From: G965203045 sp965203045
GTDB taxonomy: Bacteria > Pseudomonadota > Gammaproteobacteria > PS1 > Pseudothioglobaceae
NCBI GenBank assembly: GCA_965203045.1
Contig: OZ241850.1
Coordinates: 744,001 to 808,000 of the forward strand
Direction of reading: 5' to 3'
Length of the DNA stretch: 64,000 nt
Part shown: one piece after another, positions 8,988-17,152 of the stretch
Position numbering within the stretch: the first letter of the stretch is position 1
Layout: every line of letters starts with the position of its first letter
The notes under the pieces: generated by a model
Databases searched by the model: none
Told to the model about the DNA's origin: nothing
Seen by the model: the letters and a program-made list of their open reading frames with translations, nothing else
Made by a program: the position numbers and the translations under genes

Positions 8988-10133
8988 ATGTCATCTGTAA
9001 AAAAGAACAAATCCAAAAATCTAAAAACTAGCAAAAATCACCAAGTTTTAGCCAGAAAATATCGTCCACAAAATTTTAGAGAATTTGTTGGTCAAGTGCA
9101 TGTGACCAAGACGCTAATTAATGCGCTAAAAACTAAAAGATTGCACCACGCTTTTTTATTCGCCGGCACAAGAGGAGTAGGTAAAACCACAATTGCTAGA
9201 ATTCTAGCTAAGTGTTTTAATTGCCAAGCTAATATTAGCCCTACACCTTGCGGTAAGTGCAATTCTTGCCTTAGTATTGCTGATGGACAATCCTTAGATT
9301 TAATTGAGTTGGATGCCGCCTCGCGCACTAAGGTAGAAGATATGCGCGAAGTATTGGAAAATGCCCAATATTTACCAACTGCTAGTCGTTATAAAATTTA
9401 TCTAATTGATGAAGTGCATATGCTCTCTACTAATAGCTTTAATGCGCTATTAAAAACACTGGAAGAGCCGCCCAAACATATTAAATTTTTGCTTGCCACC
9501 ACGGACCCACACAAACTACCAATTACTATTTTATCCAGATGTTTACAATTTAATTTAGAAAAAATTAATAAGGCGACTATTGAAAAACAACTAGCAAAAT
9601 TATTGAAGTTAGAATCTATTAGTTTTGATAAAGAAGCGTTAAGCGAAATCGCCAGACACGGTGATGGCAGTATGCGCGACGCTCTAAGTTTATTAGACCA
9701 AGCAATTGCTTATGGAGGCGGCAAAGTTGAATTAGAACAAATCAAGGCTATGCTTGGTTTAATTGATACCAGTTGGACTAACCGCCTGTTAAAAGCAATT
9801 TTTAATGCCGATGCAGAGCAAATACTAACCATTAGCGATAAACTTTACCAGCATGGTTATCACCTATTAGAAGCATTACAATCACTGCTAGAAGCCTTTC
9901 ATCAGTTATCTATCGCTTTGCTGCTACCAAATTATAAAAAATATTCACTGTCTGGCTTAGATTTAGCGCCACTAAAGTCAAAAACCACCCAAGCACAAGT
10001 CCAACTTTACTACCAAATAGTAAATGATGGTATCAAGCACTTTGATTATACTGGCAATGAAAAGCAGACTTTTGAGATAACTTTATTAAGGCTTTTATCT
10101 TTTGGTAAAGAGTTAAACGAAAAAAAAAACTAA
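8988..10133 (+). CDS. dnaX: DNA polymerase III gamma subunit (zero-frame product of dnaX)
   Basis: AAA+ clamp-loader subunit. The zero frame gives a 381-residue product: Walker A GTRGVGKT at 60-67, a four-Cys zinc module just after (CFNCQANISPTPCGKCNSC), Walker B LIDEVHML, sensor 1 LATTD, and helical domain III to the end. The reading frame stops at a TAA (10131-10133) directly after a run of ten A residues (10120-10129). Downstream, the -1 frame stays open for about 130 codons and encodes a tau-like C-terminal domain. So the short form is the gamma subunit and the full gene extends to 10519. Slippage at A-rich sites in dnaX is known from E. coli (ribosomal -1) and Thermus (transcriptional). 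The ratio of the two products here is unknown. Confidence 0.93.
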   Translation: MSSVKKNKSKNLKTSKNHQVLARKYRPQNFREFVGQVHVTKTLINALKTKRLHHAFLFAGTRGVGKTTIARILAKCFNCQANISPTPCGKCNSCLSIADGQSLDLIELDAASRTKVEDMREVLENAQYLPTASRYKIYLIDEVHMLSTNSFNALLKTLEEPPKHIKFLLATTDPHKLPITILSRCLQFNLEKINKATIEKQLAKLLKLESISFDKEALSEIARHGDGSMRDALSLLDQAIAYGGGKVELEQIKAMLGLIDTSWTNRLLKAIFNADAEQILTISDKLYQHGYHLLEALQSLLEAFHQLSIALLLPNYKKYSLSGLDLAPLKSKTTQAQVQLYYQIVNDGIKHFDYTGNEKQTFEITLLRLLSFGKELNEKKN

Positions 10134-10519
10134 CTAAAATAATTATCAACAACCACCAACAGTGGCAAAAATGGTTAGCAAGCGTCCAATTAACAAGCAT
10201 TGGTAAACAATTAGTTTATGATAGTGTTTTTGAGAGTTTTGATAAAGGACAATTAGCGCTGACAATTGATAATAAATATGAAAATAGCCTCACTGATTAT
10301 ATAAAAAATAGTATTGAAACTGAATTACAAGCATTATTAGGTAAAATATCACTAGTAGTAAGAGCGGGAAGTCTGAACAAGCCTAGCTATCAGAAACAAT
10401 TTGATGATAACAATAAACGCAAACAACAAGCGCAAATTGATAAATTTTTAGCAGATGAAAATGCACAATATTTAGCAAAATTATTACAAACAAAATTTAC
10501 TAACATAGAGGTCAAATAA
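10127..10519 (+). CDS. dnaX: Tau-specific C-terminal extension of DnaX, reached by -1 frameshift
   Basis: Reading on from the A10 tract in the -1 frame gives about 130 uninterrupted codons (TKIIINNHQQWQKWLAS... ending TNIEVK). It has the character of tau domains IV-V: a Trp-containing helix near the start, a VYDSVFESF/LALTID beta region like E. coli tau, and a basic, helical KRKQQAQIDKFLADENAQ stretch near the end where E. coli tau has its ESIIADNNIQ segment. Tau binds DnaB helicase and the polymerase alpha subunit and dimerises the replisome. The stop TAA overlaps the ybaB ATG by one base (TAATG), the same tight spacing seen between genuine genes here, which argues that this frame is really translated. 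Confidence 0.85.
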   Translation, partial: KLTKIIINNHQQWQKWLASVQLTSIGKQLVYDSVFESFDKGQLALTIDNKYENSLTDYIKNSIETELQALLGKISLVVRAGSLNKPSYQKQFDDNNKRKQQAQIDKFLADENAQYLAKLLQTKFTNIEVK

Positions 10520-10836
10520 TGTTTAAAGATATGGCAGGGGTAATACAAAAAGCCCAAAAAATGCAAGAAAAAGTCCAAGCAATACAGGAAAAACTAAAAG
10601 CCGAAGAAGTAACTGGCTCTTCAGGTGCAGGTTTAGTGACCATTGTGATGAGCGGAGCACACGAGGCAAAAAGCATACGAATTGAAAATAGTGTTTTAGA
10701 AGATAAAGATATGCTGGAAGATTTAATTACCGCAGCTGTCAATGATGCAACACACAAAATCAATCAAAAAAACAAAGAGAATATGCAAAATATCACAGAC
10801 GGTATTTTGCCTAGCGGAATTAAGCTACCATTTTAA
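10519..10836 (+). CDS. ybaB: YbaB/EbfC family nucleoid-associated protein
   Basis: 105-residue homologue of E. coli YbaB, a dimeric DNA-binding nucleoid protein. It shows the N-terminal coiled helix rich in K/Q/E (QKAQKMQEKVQAIQEKLKAEE), the central strand segment (TGSSGAGLVTIVMSGAHEAKSIRI) and the C-terminal LPSGIKLPF, a close match to the family ending. It sits in the conserved dnaX-ybaB-recR order. The start overlaps the tau stop by one base and recR starts on its stop codon (TAATG), so all three should be translated from one message. Confidence 0.95.
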   Translation: MFKDMAGVIQKAQKMQEKVQAIQEKLKAEEVTGSSGAGLVTIVMSGAHEAKSIRIENSVLEDKDMLEDLITAAVNDATHKINQKNKENMQNITDGILPSGIKLPF

Positions 10837-11438
10837 TGTCAGATTCTTTAATTGAAAAACTAAATCAAGCATTTTGTATCCTACCTGGGGTTGGTAATAA
10901 AGCCGCTAGTCGTTTCGTATATCATTTACTAGAAAAGGATAAAGCTGGTGGCTTACTACTAGCAGAGGCGCTAGAACAAACTCTTACTCAAATCAAGCAA
11001 TGTCGCCTGTGTCGCAGTTTTAGTCAAGCTGATATTTGCCACCTATGTAGCAACAACAAGCGTGATAAAAGTCTACTATGCATAGTCGGTACCAGTAGTG
11101 ATATTGTAATTATTGAAAAAAGCGGTGCTTATAAAGGCTTATATTTTGTGCTTAATGGCTACTTGTCGCCACTAGATGGTATTGACGCCGAACAATTACA
11201 ACTTAACCAGTTAGAACAACGTCTACAACTAAGCGCTATCAACGAGGTAATTTTAGCGATTAATGCTACTATGGAAGGACAAATCACCGCCCACTACCTT
11301 AGTTGCTTAATTGAAAAATATCCTAATATTAACCTTAGCCAAATCGCTCACGGCATACCCCTAGGCGGCGAGATTGAATACGCCGATGCTAACACCATCT
11401 TCCATGCTATAGCTGGACGCAAACCAATTGGCGAGTAA
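10836..11438 (+). CDS. recR: Recombination mediator protein RecR
   Basis: 200 residues, the family's usual length. RecR, with RecO/RecF, loads RecA on SSB-coated gaps. It begins with the helix-hairpin-helix region (LPGVGNKAASRFVYHLL), followed by a four-Cys zinc finger (CRLCRSFSQADICHLC) and the Toprim domain (LLCIVGTSSDIVIIEKSGAYKGLYFVL, then LAINATMEGQITAHYL). The C-terminus (IAHGIPLGGEIEYADANTI) is the Walker-B-like end typical of RecR. The ATG overlaps the ybaB stop by one base. Confidence 0.96.
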   Translation: MSDSLIEKLNQAFCILPGVGNKAASRFVYHLLEKDKAGGLLLAEALEQTLTQIKQCRLCRSFSQADICHLCSNNKRDKSLLCIVGTSSDIVIIEKSGAYKGLYFVLNGYLSPLDGIDAEQLQLNQLEQRLQLSAINEVILAINATMEGQITAHYLSCLIEKYPNINLSQIAHGIPLGGEIEYADANTIFHAIAGRKPIGE

Positions 11439-11728
11439 CCCCATTAAAAGTGTTTATGTTGTAGCCCATCGGCTAACTCTTCCAATGGCTTGCTATTGCT
11501 TACTAAGATTAAGATAGCTACCATTGGCAACAGGTTACTCAAGGGGCAACTTTGATGACAAGATTGCAACCGAACACACTCATTCAAAAGATGTAACCGA
11601 TAATTTTGATTTTTACCCAATTGTTTCATTAGGTTTTAGTTATCGATTCTAATTAGGTTATACGCAAGCAAGGTTTGTATAGTTATTAGTATACGGATAA
11701 TGCGCAATACCTAGATTTTAAATAAGAC
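11439..11728. other. Gap between recR and the DUF488/dual-OB pair
   Basis: 290 bases between the recR stop and the 3' end of the minus-strand pair. The only open frame (11444-11629, minus) has no recognisable features. I see no terminator with a clear stem and T-run and no repeat shared with the other side of the island. Confidence 0.5.
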
Positions 11729-12355
11729 TTAAAATATAGAGGCAATTATTTTATAGCAAAAATTATCGCGCTTATACTTTCTTGCTAAGCTAAGGCATAC
11801 AAGTTTATTTGTCAGGTCTTGTTCTTCAAACTCAGAAAATGTTGGGTCGGTTAAAGATAAATCATATTCAACATTATTGTATATAAAACCTCTTCTTCTT
11901 TGTGGGCCTTTATTCCACTGACTTCTATCTTTTAAATAAATATGAATTTTATTAAGGTGTATCAAATATAACGACTGTTTAATTGCTATTGTTCCATTTT
12001 CAATTGACCGATAATTTACCCTGTTAGTCCTATCATTTTTACCACTATTATCTATCCATAAATGATTTGGATGGTCCAGGAAATTTACAACTTCATTTCT
12101 ATTTAAACTACCATTTTGAATCCATTTATCCTTTGTTATTACATAGTTTTCGGGTTGGTTTTTTATAAAGGCATGCTCTGTAAATCTTATCTTTACTTTT
12201 TGTAAAACCTCGGCTGTTGCTTGTTCGCTTGTTAATTCACAACCATTTATATCTCCAACAGGTCTTATCCATTTTTTTGTTAAAATATCTTTGCCTGCAA
12301 CGCAATGTTGGCCGTTTTTAACAGAATTCGCAAAAATAACTAATTCTTTTTTCAT
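11729..12355 (-). CDS. Probable dual-OB-domain protein partnered with DUF488
   Basis: 208 residues. The N-terminus (ELVIFANSVKNGQHCVAGKD, then KKWIRPVGD) and the later LYLIHLNKIHIYLKD and CLSLARKY segments match the pattern I associate with the dual OB-containing domain that commonly accompanies DUF488 genes. It is beta-rich throughout, with no signal peptide or membrane segment. It follows the DUF488 gene by 10 nt on the same strand, so the two should be co-transcribed and probably act together. Such pairs have been discussed as nucleic-acid-targeting accessory modules, but I know of no proven reaction. The pair is AT-rich and separates recR from smpB, consistent with a mobile island. The family call is from memory of motifs. 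Confidence 0.55.
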   Translation of the reverse strand: MKKELVIFANSVKNGQHCVAGKDILTKKWIRPVGDINGCELTSEQATAEVLQKVKIRFTEHAFIKNQPENYVITKDKWIQNGSLNRNEVVNFLDHPNHLWIDNSGKNDRTNRVNYRSIENGTIAIKQSLYLIHLNKIHIYLKDRSQWNKGPQRRRGFIYNNVEYDLSLTDPTFSEFEEQDLTNKLVCLSLARKYKRDNFCYKIIASIF

Positions 12356-12365
12356 ATTCTAATTT

Positions 12366-12989
12366 TTAATAATTAAACAAGGAGGTTTGTCTGTTTTTAT
12401 TTGTTTTTTGTAATCCAATTAAATCTTCTATATGGACAACCTCTACATCTGAAAATTTTTTAATCCATTTTTTTTCTAATAGGTGGTATCTATGGCAATG
12501 AGTAGGTTCTTTTTCGGAGCAAAAAAAACAAATTTTCTTCTTTGAAAATTTTTCAAACAATTTTTGTAAAAAATAAATTGCCCTCTTTTCCGATTGTCCA
12601 GATATATATTTATCTAGAAAATTTTCAGTAATCCAAAATTTGCGTTTTTCATTATTTGAAAATTGAGGATCTTTAGAAAAAATTTTATTTTTTAGGCTAT
12701 CGTCTATTAAGTAAAAGAGCTTGTTATCAGAATGGTTTTTAACTTCCCCACGACTTTGAATATACTCTAATAAATCATTATGAAATTTGGAGCTTCCTCC
12801 TAAAAAATTTCCACCGAAAATATATCTTTTTTGAAATGTATTTTCCAAGCTTTTGCGGTTAAAGTGAGGAAAGTAACGACTTTGTGGTTTTTGACGCAAG
12901 TCTACTAAAATCTCAATATGCGATGAAGTTAAGGCGGATTGAAAGTCTTCTAAGCTTCTAACGCTATGTCCAAATGTATAAACTTTCAT
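12366..12989 (-). CDS. DUF488 family protein
   Basis: 207 residues with the hallmarks of DUF488: N-terminal VYTFGHSVRSLEDF (residues 3-16), the DLRQKPQSRYFPHFN block (30-44), an FGGNFLGG segment (58-65), and the Cys/His signature CSEKEPTHCHR (157-167). The conserved Cys, His and Arg suggest a catalytic or metal site, but the activity is not known to me. It is the first gene of a two-gene minus-strand unit with the dual-OB protein. A TATAAT box lies 9 nt upstream of the ATG. Confidence 0.8.
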   Translation of the reverse strand: MKVYTFGHSVRSLEDFQSALTSSHIEILVDLRQKPQSRYFPHFNRKSLENTFQKRYIFGGNFLGGSSKFHNDLLEYIQSRGEVKNHSDNKLFYLIDDSLKNKIFSKDPQFSNNEKRKFWITENFLDKYISGQSEKRAIYFLQKLFEKFSKKKICFFCSEKEPTHCHRYHLLEKKWIKKFSDVEVVHIEDLIGLQKTNKNRQTSLFNY

Positions 12990-12998
12990 ATTGCTCTT

Positions 12999-13004
12999 AT
13001 TATA
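12999..13004 (-). promoter_or_regulatory. Candidate -10 box for the DUF488 operon
   Basis: TATAAT on the minus strand, 9 nt before the DUF488 ATG, implying a leader of about 3 nt. Same geometry as at glnS and serB. Sequence match only. Confidence 0.35.
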
Positions 13005-13069
13005 ATTTAAAAATTACTGCTATTGTATAAGTTATATCGCCCAACTCTTTTAATAATAATATCGTTAAA

Positions 13070-13552
13070 CTAGGTTTTATTTTTTTGTTTTAATAAGCGG
13101 TCTTTATTGCGCTGCCAGTCTCTGTCTTTAGCAGAGGCTCGCTTGTCATGTTGTTTTTTGCCCTTGGCAATGCCAAGTGATAATTTTACTTTACCGCCTG
13201 ACCAATAAAGACTAAGCGCTACTGCGGTTGCGCCTTTTTGCTGAATTTTTTCCATCACTTGACGAATTTCTTTATGGTGTAACAATAGCTTACGATTGCG
13301 AATAGGGTCAATGTTAATATGACTAGATGCGCTTATTAACGGACTGATATGGGCACCAAATAAAAATAATTCCCCTTTTCTTAATAAAATATAACTTTCT
13401 TTAAGTTGGATTTTTTTTTCTCTTAAACTTTTTACCTCCCAGCCTTCTAAACTTAAGCCCGCTTCTAGAGTTTGTTCTATAAAATAATCGTGTCTTGCTT
13501 TTTTATTTAAGACAATGATGTTGGTTTTATTTTTTTGTTTTTTTGATGCCAT
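13070..13552 (-). CDS. smpB: SsrA-binding protein SmpB
   Basis: 160 residues; the tmRNA partner in trans-translation rescue of stalled ribosomes. Family landmarks are NKKARHDYFIEQTLEAGLSL, GWEVKSLREKK, LLRKGELFLFGAHISPL, and the basic C-terminal tail (GIAKGKKQHDKRASAKDRDWQR) that folds in the decoding site. The start (MASKKQKNKTN) aligns with E. coli SmpB. Its start codon lies only 2 nt from that of the divergent ratA, the usual gammaproteobacterial smpB/ratA pairing, here with essentially no intergenic space. Confidence 0.96.
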   Translation of the reverse strand: MASKKQKNKTNIIVLNKKARHDYFIEQTLEAGLSLEGWEVKSLREKKIQLKESYILLRKGELFLFGAHISPLISASSHINIDPIRNRKLLLHHKEIRQVMEKIQQKGATAVALSLYWSGGKVKLSLGIAKGKKQHDKRASAKDRDWQRNKDRLLKQKNKT

Positions 13553-13554
13553 AT

Positions 13555-14004
13555 ATGTTTTCTCAGCCCAAAATTCATACCATTAGTAAAAGCGCTATTG
13601 TGCCACATTCTAGGCAACAAATGTTTGACTTAGTCAATGCAATAGAGGATTATCCGCACTTTCTAAGCTGGTGTTCCAACACACGTATTTTAGCAAAAGA
13701 ACCGAGGCAAACCATTGCTTCTATTAGTATTTATAAACTAGGCATAGGCCAAACTTTTACTACTATTAACACCTTAAAAACTGGTAGATCAATCCAAGTG
13801 CGACTAAAAAACGGCCCCTTCAAACAATTAGTTGGGTCTTGGGTGTTTAGCACCGTTAACAAAACTGGTTGCAAGATAAATTTTGATATTGAGTTTAGCT
13901 TTGATAACAAACTAATGGATTTGGCTATAACTCCAGTATTTAAACATATTACCAATACCCAATTAGAGTCCTTTATAAAACAAGCGCACAAGCTTTATGG
14001 CTGA
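13555..14004 (+). CDS. ratA: RatA/Coq10-type START-domain protein
   Basis: About 149 residues of the Coq10/RatA START family: SKSAIVPHSRQQMFDLVNAIEDYPHFLSWC, a central GIGQTFTTINTL, then GPFKQLVGSWVF and FEFS-type strands before a C-terminal helix. In E. coli RatA was described as affecting 50S joining; eukaryotic Coq10 binds ubiquinone. I chose ATG 13555, not the longer frame from TTG 13543, since the latter would run into the divergent smpB start. The end overlaps the next gene by 8 nt. Confidence 0.88.
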   Translation: MFSQPKIHTISKSAIVPHSRQQMFDLVNAIEDYPHFLSWCSNTRILAKEPRQTIASISIYKLGIGQTFTTINTLKTGRSIQVRLKNGPFKQLVGSWVFSTVNKTGCKINFDIEFSFDNKLMDLAITPVFKHITNTQLESFIKQAHKLYG

Positions 14005-14803
14005 CTCTATCTTTACTAACTCCAAACAAGGACTAATGTTAAAACCTCCCAATAAAAAAGCGCACAAAACACAGATTATATACCCTGCCTACCGCAAACA
14101 AAGGCTTAGCTTTACCAAAACCACCCATATTGGAAACGCTACCGAAATTGGCAGGCTTAATAAACCTAGATTAGTTGATTTTACCCAGATACCTAAACCC
14201 GCACTTGGCATAACCAGAGTGATTAACACCACTCATGCTGTCGCCCATATTGAGTTTAACGCTATTAACATTGCTTTAGACGCTATTTATCGTTTTCAAA
14301 CAATGCCTAAGCAATATTACGCAAACCGGCTACAAGTTGCAAACAAAGAGGCAAAACATTTTTCTCTATTGAGTGACTTCTTAGTTAGTTTAGGTTATCA
14401 ACATAGTAGTTTTAATGCTCATAATGGCTTGTGACAAATGTGTATTAACCCTCAAGACAATGTGCTCAATAAAATGGCACTAGTCCCTAGAGTTTTGGAA
14501 GCAAGAGGCTTAGATATGGCCCCTAACATCAGAGAAAAATTTGCCATCTCCAGTAGAACTGATGCTAGATTTTTACCAATGCTTGTTATTTTAGACCATA
14601 TTTTTGCTACTAAGATTAGGCATGTTAGCATCGGTAACTATTGGTTTAATTACTTATGTGATAAACAAAAGTGTAACCCAATTGCTACTTTTGATAAACT
14701 AATCAAAATCCATATTGATAATAAATTATATGGCACTTTTAATTTAGTAGCTCATGCGCAAACAGGCTTTAGTCAAGCGAAGCTAAATTATTTACAGCAA
14801 TGA
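13997..14803 (+). pseudogene. DUF455 ferritin-like protein gene interrupted by an in-frame TGA
   Basis: Two open segments in the same frame, 13997-14434 and 14438-14803, together make one DUF455 (ferritin-like, MiaE-like fold) protein of about 268 codons. The first half carries VAHIEFNAINIALDAIYRF and EAKHFSLL, the helices with iron-ligand residues, and ends at HNGL; the second resumes with QMCINPQDNVLNKMALVPRVLEARGLD. In the relatives I remember the sequence across this point is HNGLWEM, so the TGA at 14432-14434 replaces a conserved Trp (TGG) by one base. Also, where I expect RDEIGHV the second half has ATKIRHV, apparently losing a metal-ligand Glu. TGA is a normal stop elsewhere in the window. 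I read this as a decaying gene; leaky readthrough (TGA followed by C) or a sequence error are alternatives. Confidence 0.75.
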
Positions 14804-15444
14804 ATTATCAATTAATTAGAACCAAAAGACGCACTTTATCACTGGAGATAAATAATAAAGGCCAGCTAATTGCGCGCGCGCCTCTTATAATGCCTCTTAC
14901 AAAAATTGAGCAATTTATCCAAACAAAGCAGCATTGGATTAGCAATAAACAACATCAAACCGCCCAAAGGCGAGCACAACAAAAAACCTACAACGCCGGT
15001 GATTTACATGCTTATTTGGGTAGGCAATACCCACTAATATTTGCTAATAAGACTTCATTTTGTGGCAATAGCATTATCTTAAAATCTAAAATATGCGCCC
15101 AAGAAGAGTTGCTAATATTGTATAAAACCGCTTTTGAAAAAATTGCCCTGCCACGCCTAGATTACTATGCCAAACAATTAAACCTCACCTATAACCAAGT
15201 GCACTTAAAAGCCCAAAAATCACTTTGGGGTTCGTGTGGCGCCAACAATAACATCAACCTTAACTACCTATTAATCCAAGCCCCTATTGCAGTCATTGAT
15301 TGTGTATTAGTGCACGAACTATGTCATACCAAATATAGAGACCATTCCCCTGCTTTTTATCAATTAATTATTAGCGTTATGCCCAACTACAAACAACAAA
15401 TCAGCTATCTTAAAACTAATGGGCATAAATTAAGGCACTCATAA
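14800..15444 (+). CDS. YgjP-like M48-family metallopeptidase
   Basis: 214 residues of the YgjP/DUF45 family. The zinc site HELCH lies near residue 165 (VLVHELCHTKYRDHSPAFY), with the downstream HSPAF block typical of the family; SLWGSCGANNNINLNYLLIQAP precedes it. The N-terminus starts with the usual basic strand (YQLIRTKRRTLSLEI). No signal peptide or membrane segment, so cytoplasmic. It overlaps the DUF455 gene end by 4 nt (ATGA), suggesting the two were co-translated. Substrate unknown. Confidence 0.88.
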   Translation: MNYQLIRTKRRTLSLEINNKGQLIARAPLIMPLTKIEQFIQTKQHWISNKQHQTAQRRAQQKTYNAGDLHAYLGRQYPLIFANKTSFCGNSIILKSKICAQEELLILYKTAFEKIALPRLDYYAKQLNLTYNQVHLKAQKSLWGSCGANNNINLNYLLIQAPIAVIDCVLVHELCHTKYRDHSPAFYQLIISVMPNYKQQISYLKTNGHKLRHS

Positions 15445-15528
15445 CTATCTGGGTGACGATCGCTATTTAAACAATTTCTCGCTAATATTGTTGATTTTAT
15501 TTTAAAATGATACTTTTATTCACAACTT

Positions 15529-16476
15529 ATGTATAATTTACGCAACGATTGGGAGTTAGCTGAAATAGAGGCTTTGTTTGACTTGCCATTTAATGACTTA
15601 TTGTTTAAAGCGCACAAAATCCATAGACAAAATTTTGATGTAAATGCGGTCCAAGTAAGTTCACTACTAAGCATTAAAACTGGGGCTTGTCCTGAAGATT
15701 GTAGCTATTGTGCACAAAGCGCTAGTTATGATACTAATTTAGAGCGCGAAAAACTAATGTCGCTGCCTGAGGTATTAATAAGCGCTAAAAAAGCCAAACA
15801 AGCAGGAGCAGAACGTTTTTGTATGGGCGCTGCTTGGCGTAATCCTACCGATAAAAGCCTTGATAAAGTTATTGTAATGATAAAGGCGGTCAAGGCTATT
15901 GGACTGGAAACTTGCGTAACGCTTGGTATGCTCAGCGATAACCAAGCAAAAGCCCTAAAAGAAGCGGGCCTAGATTATTATAATCATAATATTGATACTT
16001 CCGAAGAGTATTATCCTGAAGTTATTACTACGCGAACTTTTAAAGACAGACTAGACACCTTAGAAGCGGTGAGAAAGTCTGGCATTAATGTTTGTTGTGG
16101 CGGCATTTTAGGTTTAGGTGAGTCACAAACCGACAGAGCATCAATGCTACAAACGCTCGCCAACCTAACAGAACATCCTCAAAGCGTGCCCATTAATGCT
16201 CTAGTTGCTATTAGCGGAACGCCCCTTGCTAACATGCCTAGAATAGCAGATATTGACTTAGCAAAAGTGATTGCCGTTGCCAGAATTTTAATGCCAAAAT
16301 CAGTGGTGCGGCTATCAGCAGGACGCGCCGAGATGAGTACCAGCGCCCAAGCTTTATGCTTTTTTGCCGGCGCTAACTCCATCTTTTATGGCGAGCATTT
16401 ACTCACCACAACCAACCCTAATACTAAAGACGACCAACAATTATTCGCATCACTAGGTATAAATCAATCAGCCTAA
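15529..16476 (+). CDS. bioB: Biotin synthase
   Basis: Radical SAM enzyme inserting sulfur into dethiobiotin. The CxxxCxxC cluster motif is in CPEDCSYCAQ, and the FCMGAAWR, YYNHNIDTS and CCGGILGLGE blocks are typical of BioB, as is the RLSAGRAEMS segment with the Arg that ligates the [2Fe-2S] cluster. 315 residues is a normal length. It stands alone without other bio genes, with an 84-nt gap upstream. A convincing stem with six T residues follows, serving as its terminator. Confidence 0.96.
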   Translation: MYNLRNDWELAEIEALFDLPFNDLLFKAHKIHRQNFDVNAVQVSSLLSIKTGACPEDCSYCAQSASYDTNLEREKLMSLPEVLISAKKAKQAGAERFCMGAAWRNPTDKSLDKVIVMIKAVKAIGLETCVTLGMLSDNQAKALKEAGLDYYNHNIDTSEEYYPEVITTRTFKDRLDTLEAVRKSGINVCCGGILGLGESQTDRASMLQTLANLTEHPQSVPINALVAISGTPLANMPRIADIDLAKVIAVARILMPKSVVRLSAGRAEMSTSAQALCFFAGANSIFYGEHLLTTTNPNTKDDQQLFASLGINQSA

Positions 16477-16495
16477 GGTCTTATAGGGCTTTTTT
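16470..16495 (+). terminator. Rho-independent terminator of bioB
   Basis: AGCCTA at 16470-16475 pairs with TAGGGCT at 16484-16490 (one bulged G), followed by TTTTTT. It starts inside the bioB stop region and overlaps the 3' end of the convergent queH. Confidence 0.6.
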
Positions 16496-17152
16496 GTAAA
16501 ACTTTACCCCTATTTGTATTCTGCTACGTCCTTGCCTTAATCGCAAACGGTTAGTATCGCGCAGGCTATAAACACAGCCACAATACTCCTGTTGATAAAA
16601 GTTTTCCCGTTTTGCCAGTTCTATCATTCTACTACTACCACCTTGCTTGCGCCAATTAAAAGTCCAATATTGCAAATTAGGATATTTTTGCACCGCTGTT
16701 AATCCGCAACCATTTATTTGGTCCATATCTTTCCAGCGCGAAATACCGAGCGTGGACGAGATTAAATCAAACCCATGTTTTTGAGCGTAAAAAGCTGTGC
16801 GTTCAAAACGCATATCAAAACACACTGAACAACGTTTGCCACGCTCGGGTTCGTTTTCCAAGCCACAGATACGCGAAAACCAATTATCAGTGTCATAATC
16901 AGCATCAATAAAAGGCATATTCATTTTTTGAGCAAAACTAATATTCTCTGCCTTTCTTAACTCGTATTCTTCCTTAGGGTGGATGTTAGGATTGTAAAAA
17001 AAGATGGTAGTATTGATGTTTGCAGCGTGTAGCGCCTCCATAATCTCCCCAGCACAAGGAGCACAACACGAATGTAGCAACAATTTCTCAGCGCCATTTG
17101 GAGTGTGTAAAATGGGGCGACGATAATTTTTTAAACTTAAATTTTGACGCAT
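16481..17152 (-). CDS. queH: Epoxyqueuosine reductase QueH
   Basis: Non-cobalamin epoxyqueuosine reductase (formerly DUF208), last step of queuosine tRNA modification. Three cysteine motifs are visible: HSCCAPC near the N-terminus, RCSVCFDMR in the middle and EYCGCVYS near the C-terminus, matching the Fe-S and active-site cysteines of the family. I prefer ATG 17152 (MRQNLSLKNYRRP); the longer frame from 17179 would overlap the upstream gene by 43 nt instead of 16. Convergent with bioB. Confidence 0.9.
   Translation of the reverse strand: MRQNLSLKNYRRPILHTPNGAEKLLLHSCCAPCAGEIMEALHAANINTTIFFYNPNIHPKEEYELRKAENISFAQKMNMPFIDADYDTDNWFSRICGLENEPERGKRCSVCFDMRFERTAFYAQKHGFDLISSTLGISRWKDMDQINGCGLTAVQKYPNLQYWTFNWRKQGGSSRMIELAKRENFYQQEYCGCVYSLRDTNRLRLRQGRSRIQIGVKFYKKAL

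Noticed and set aside
11444..11629. 61-codon minus-strand frame between recR and the dual-OB gene
   Set aside because: No recognisable motif, no start signal, and composition like non-coding sequence.
14432..14434. TGA reassigned to Trp as in some reduced symbiont genomes
   Set aside because: coxA, ratA, the DrmE-like gene and the DoxX-like gene all end in TGA at natural positions, so TGA is a stop codon here.
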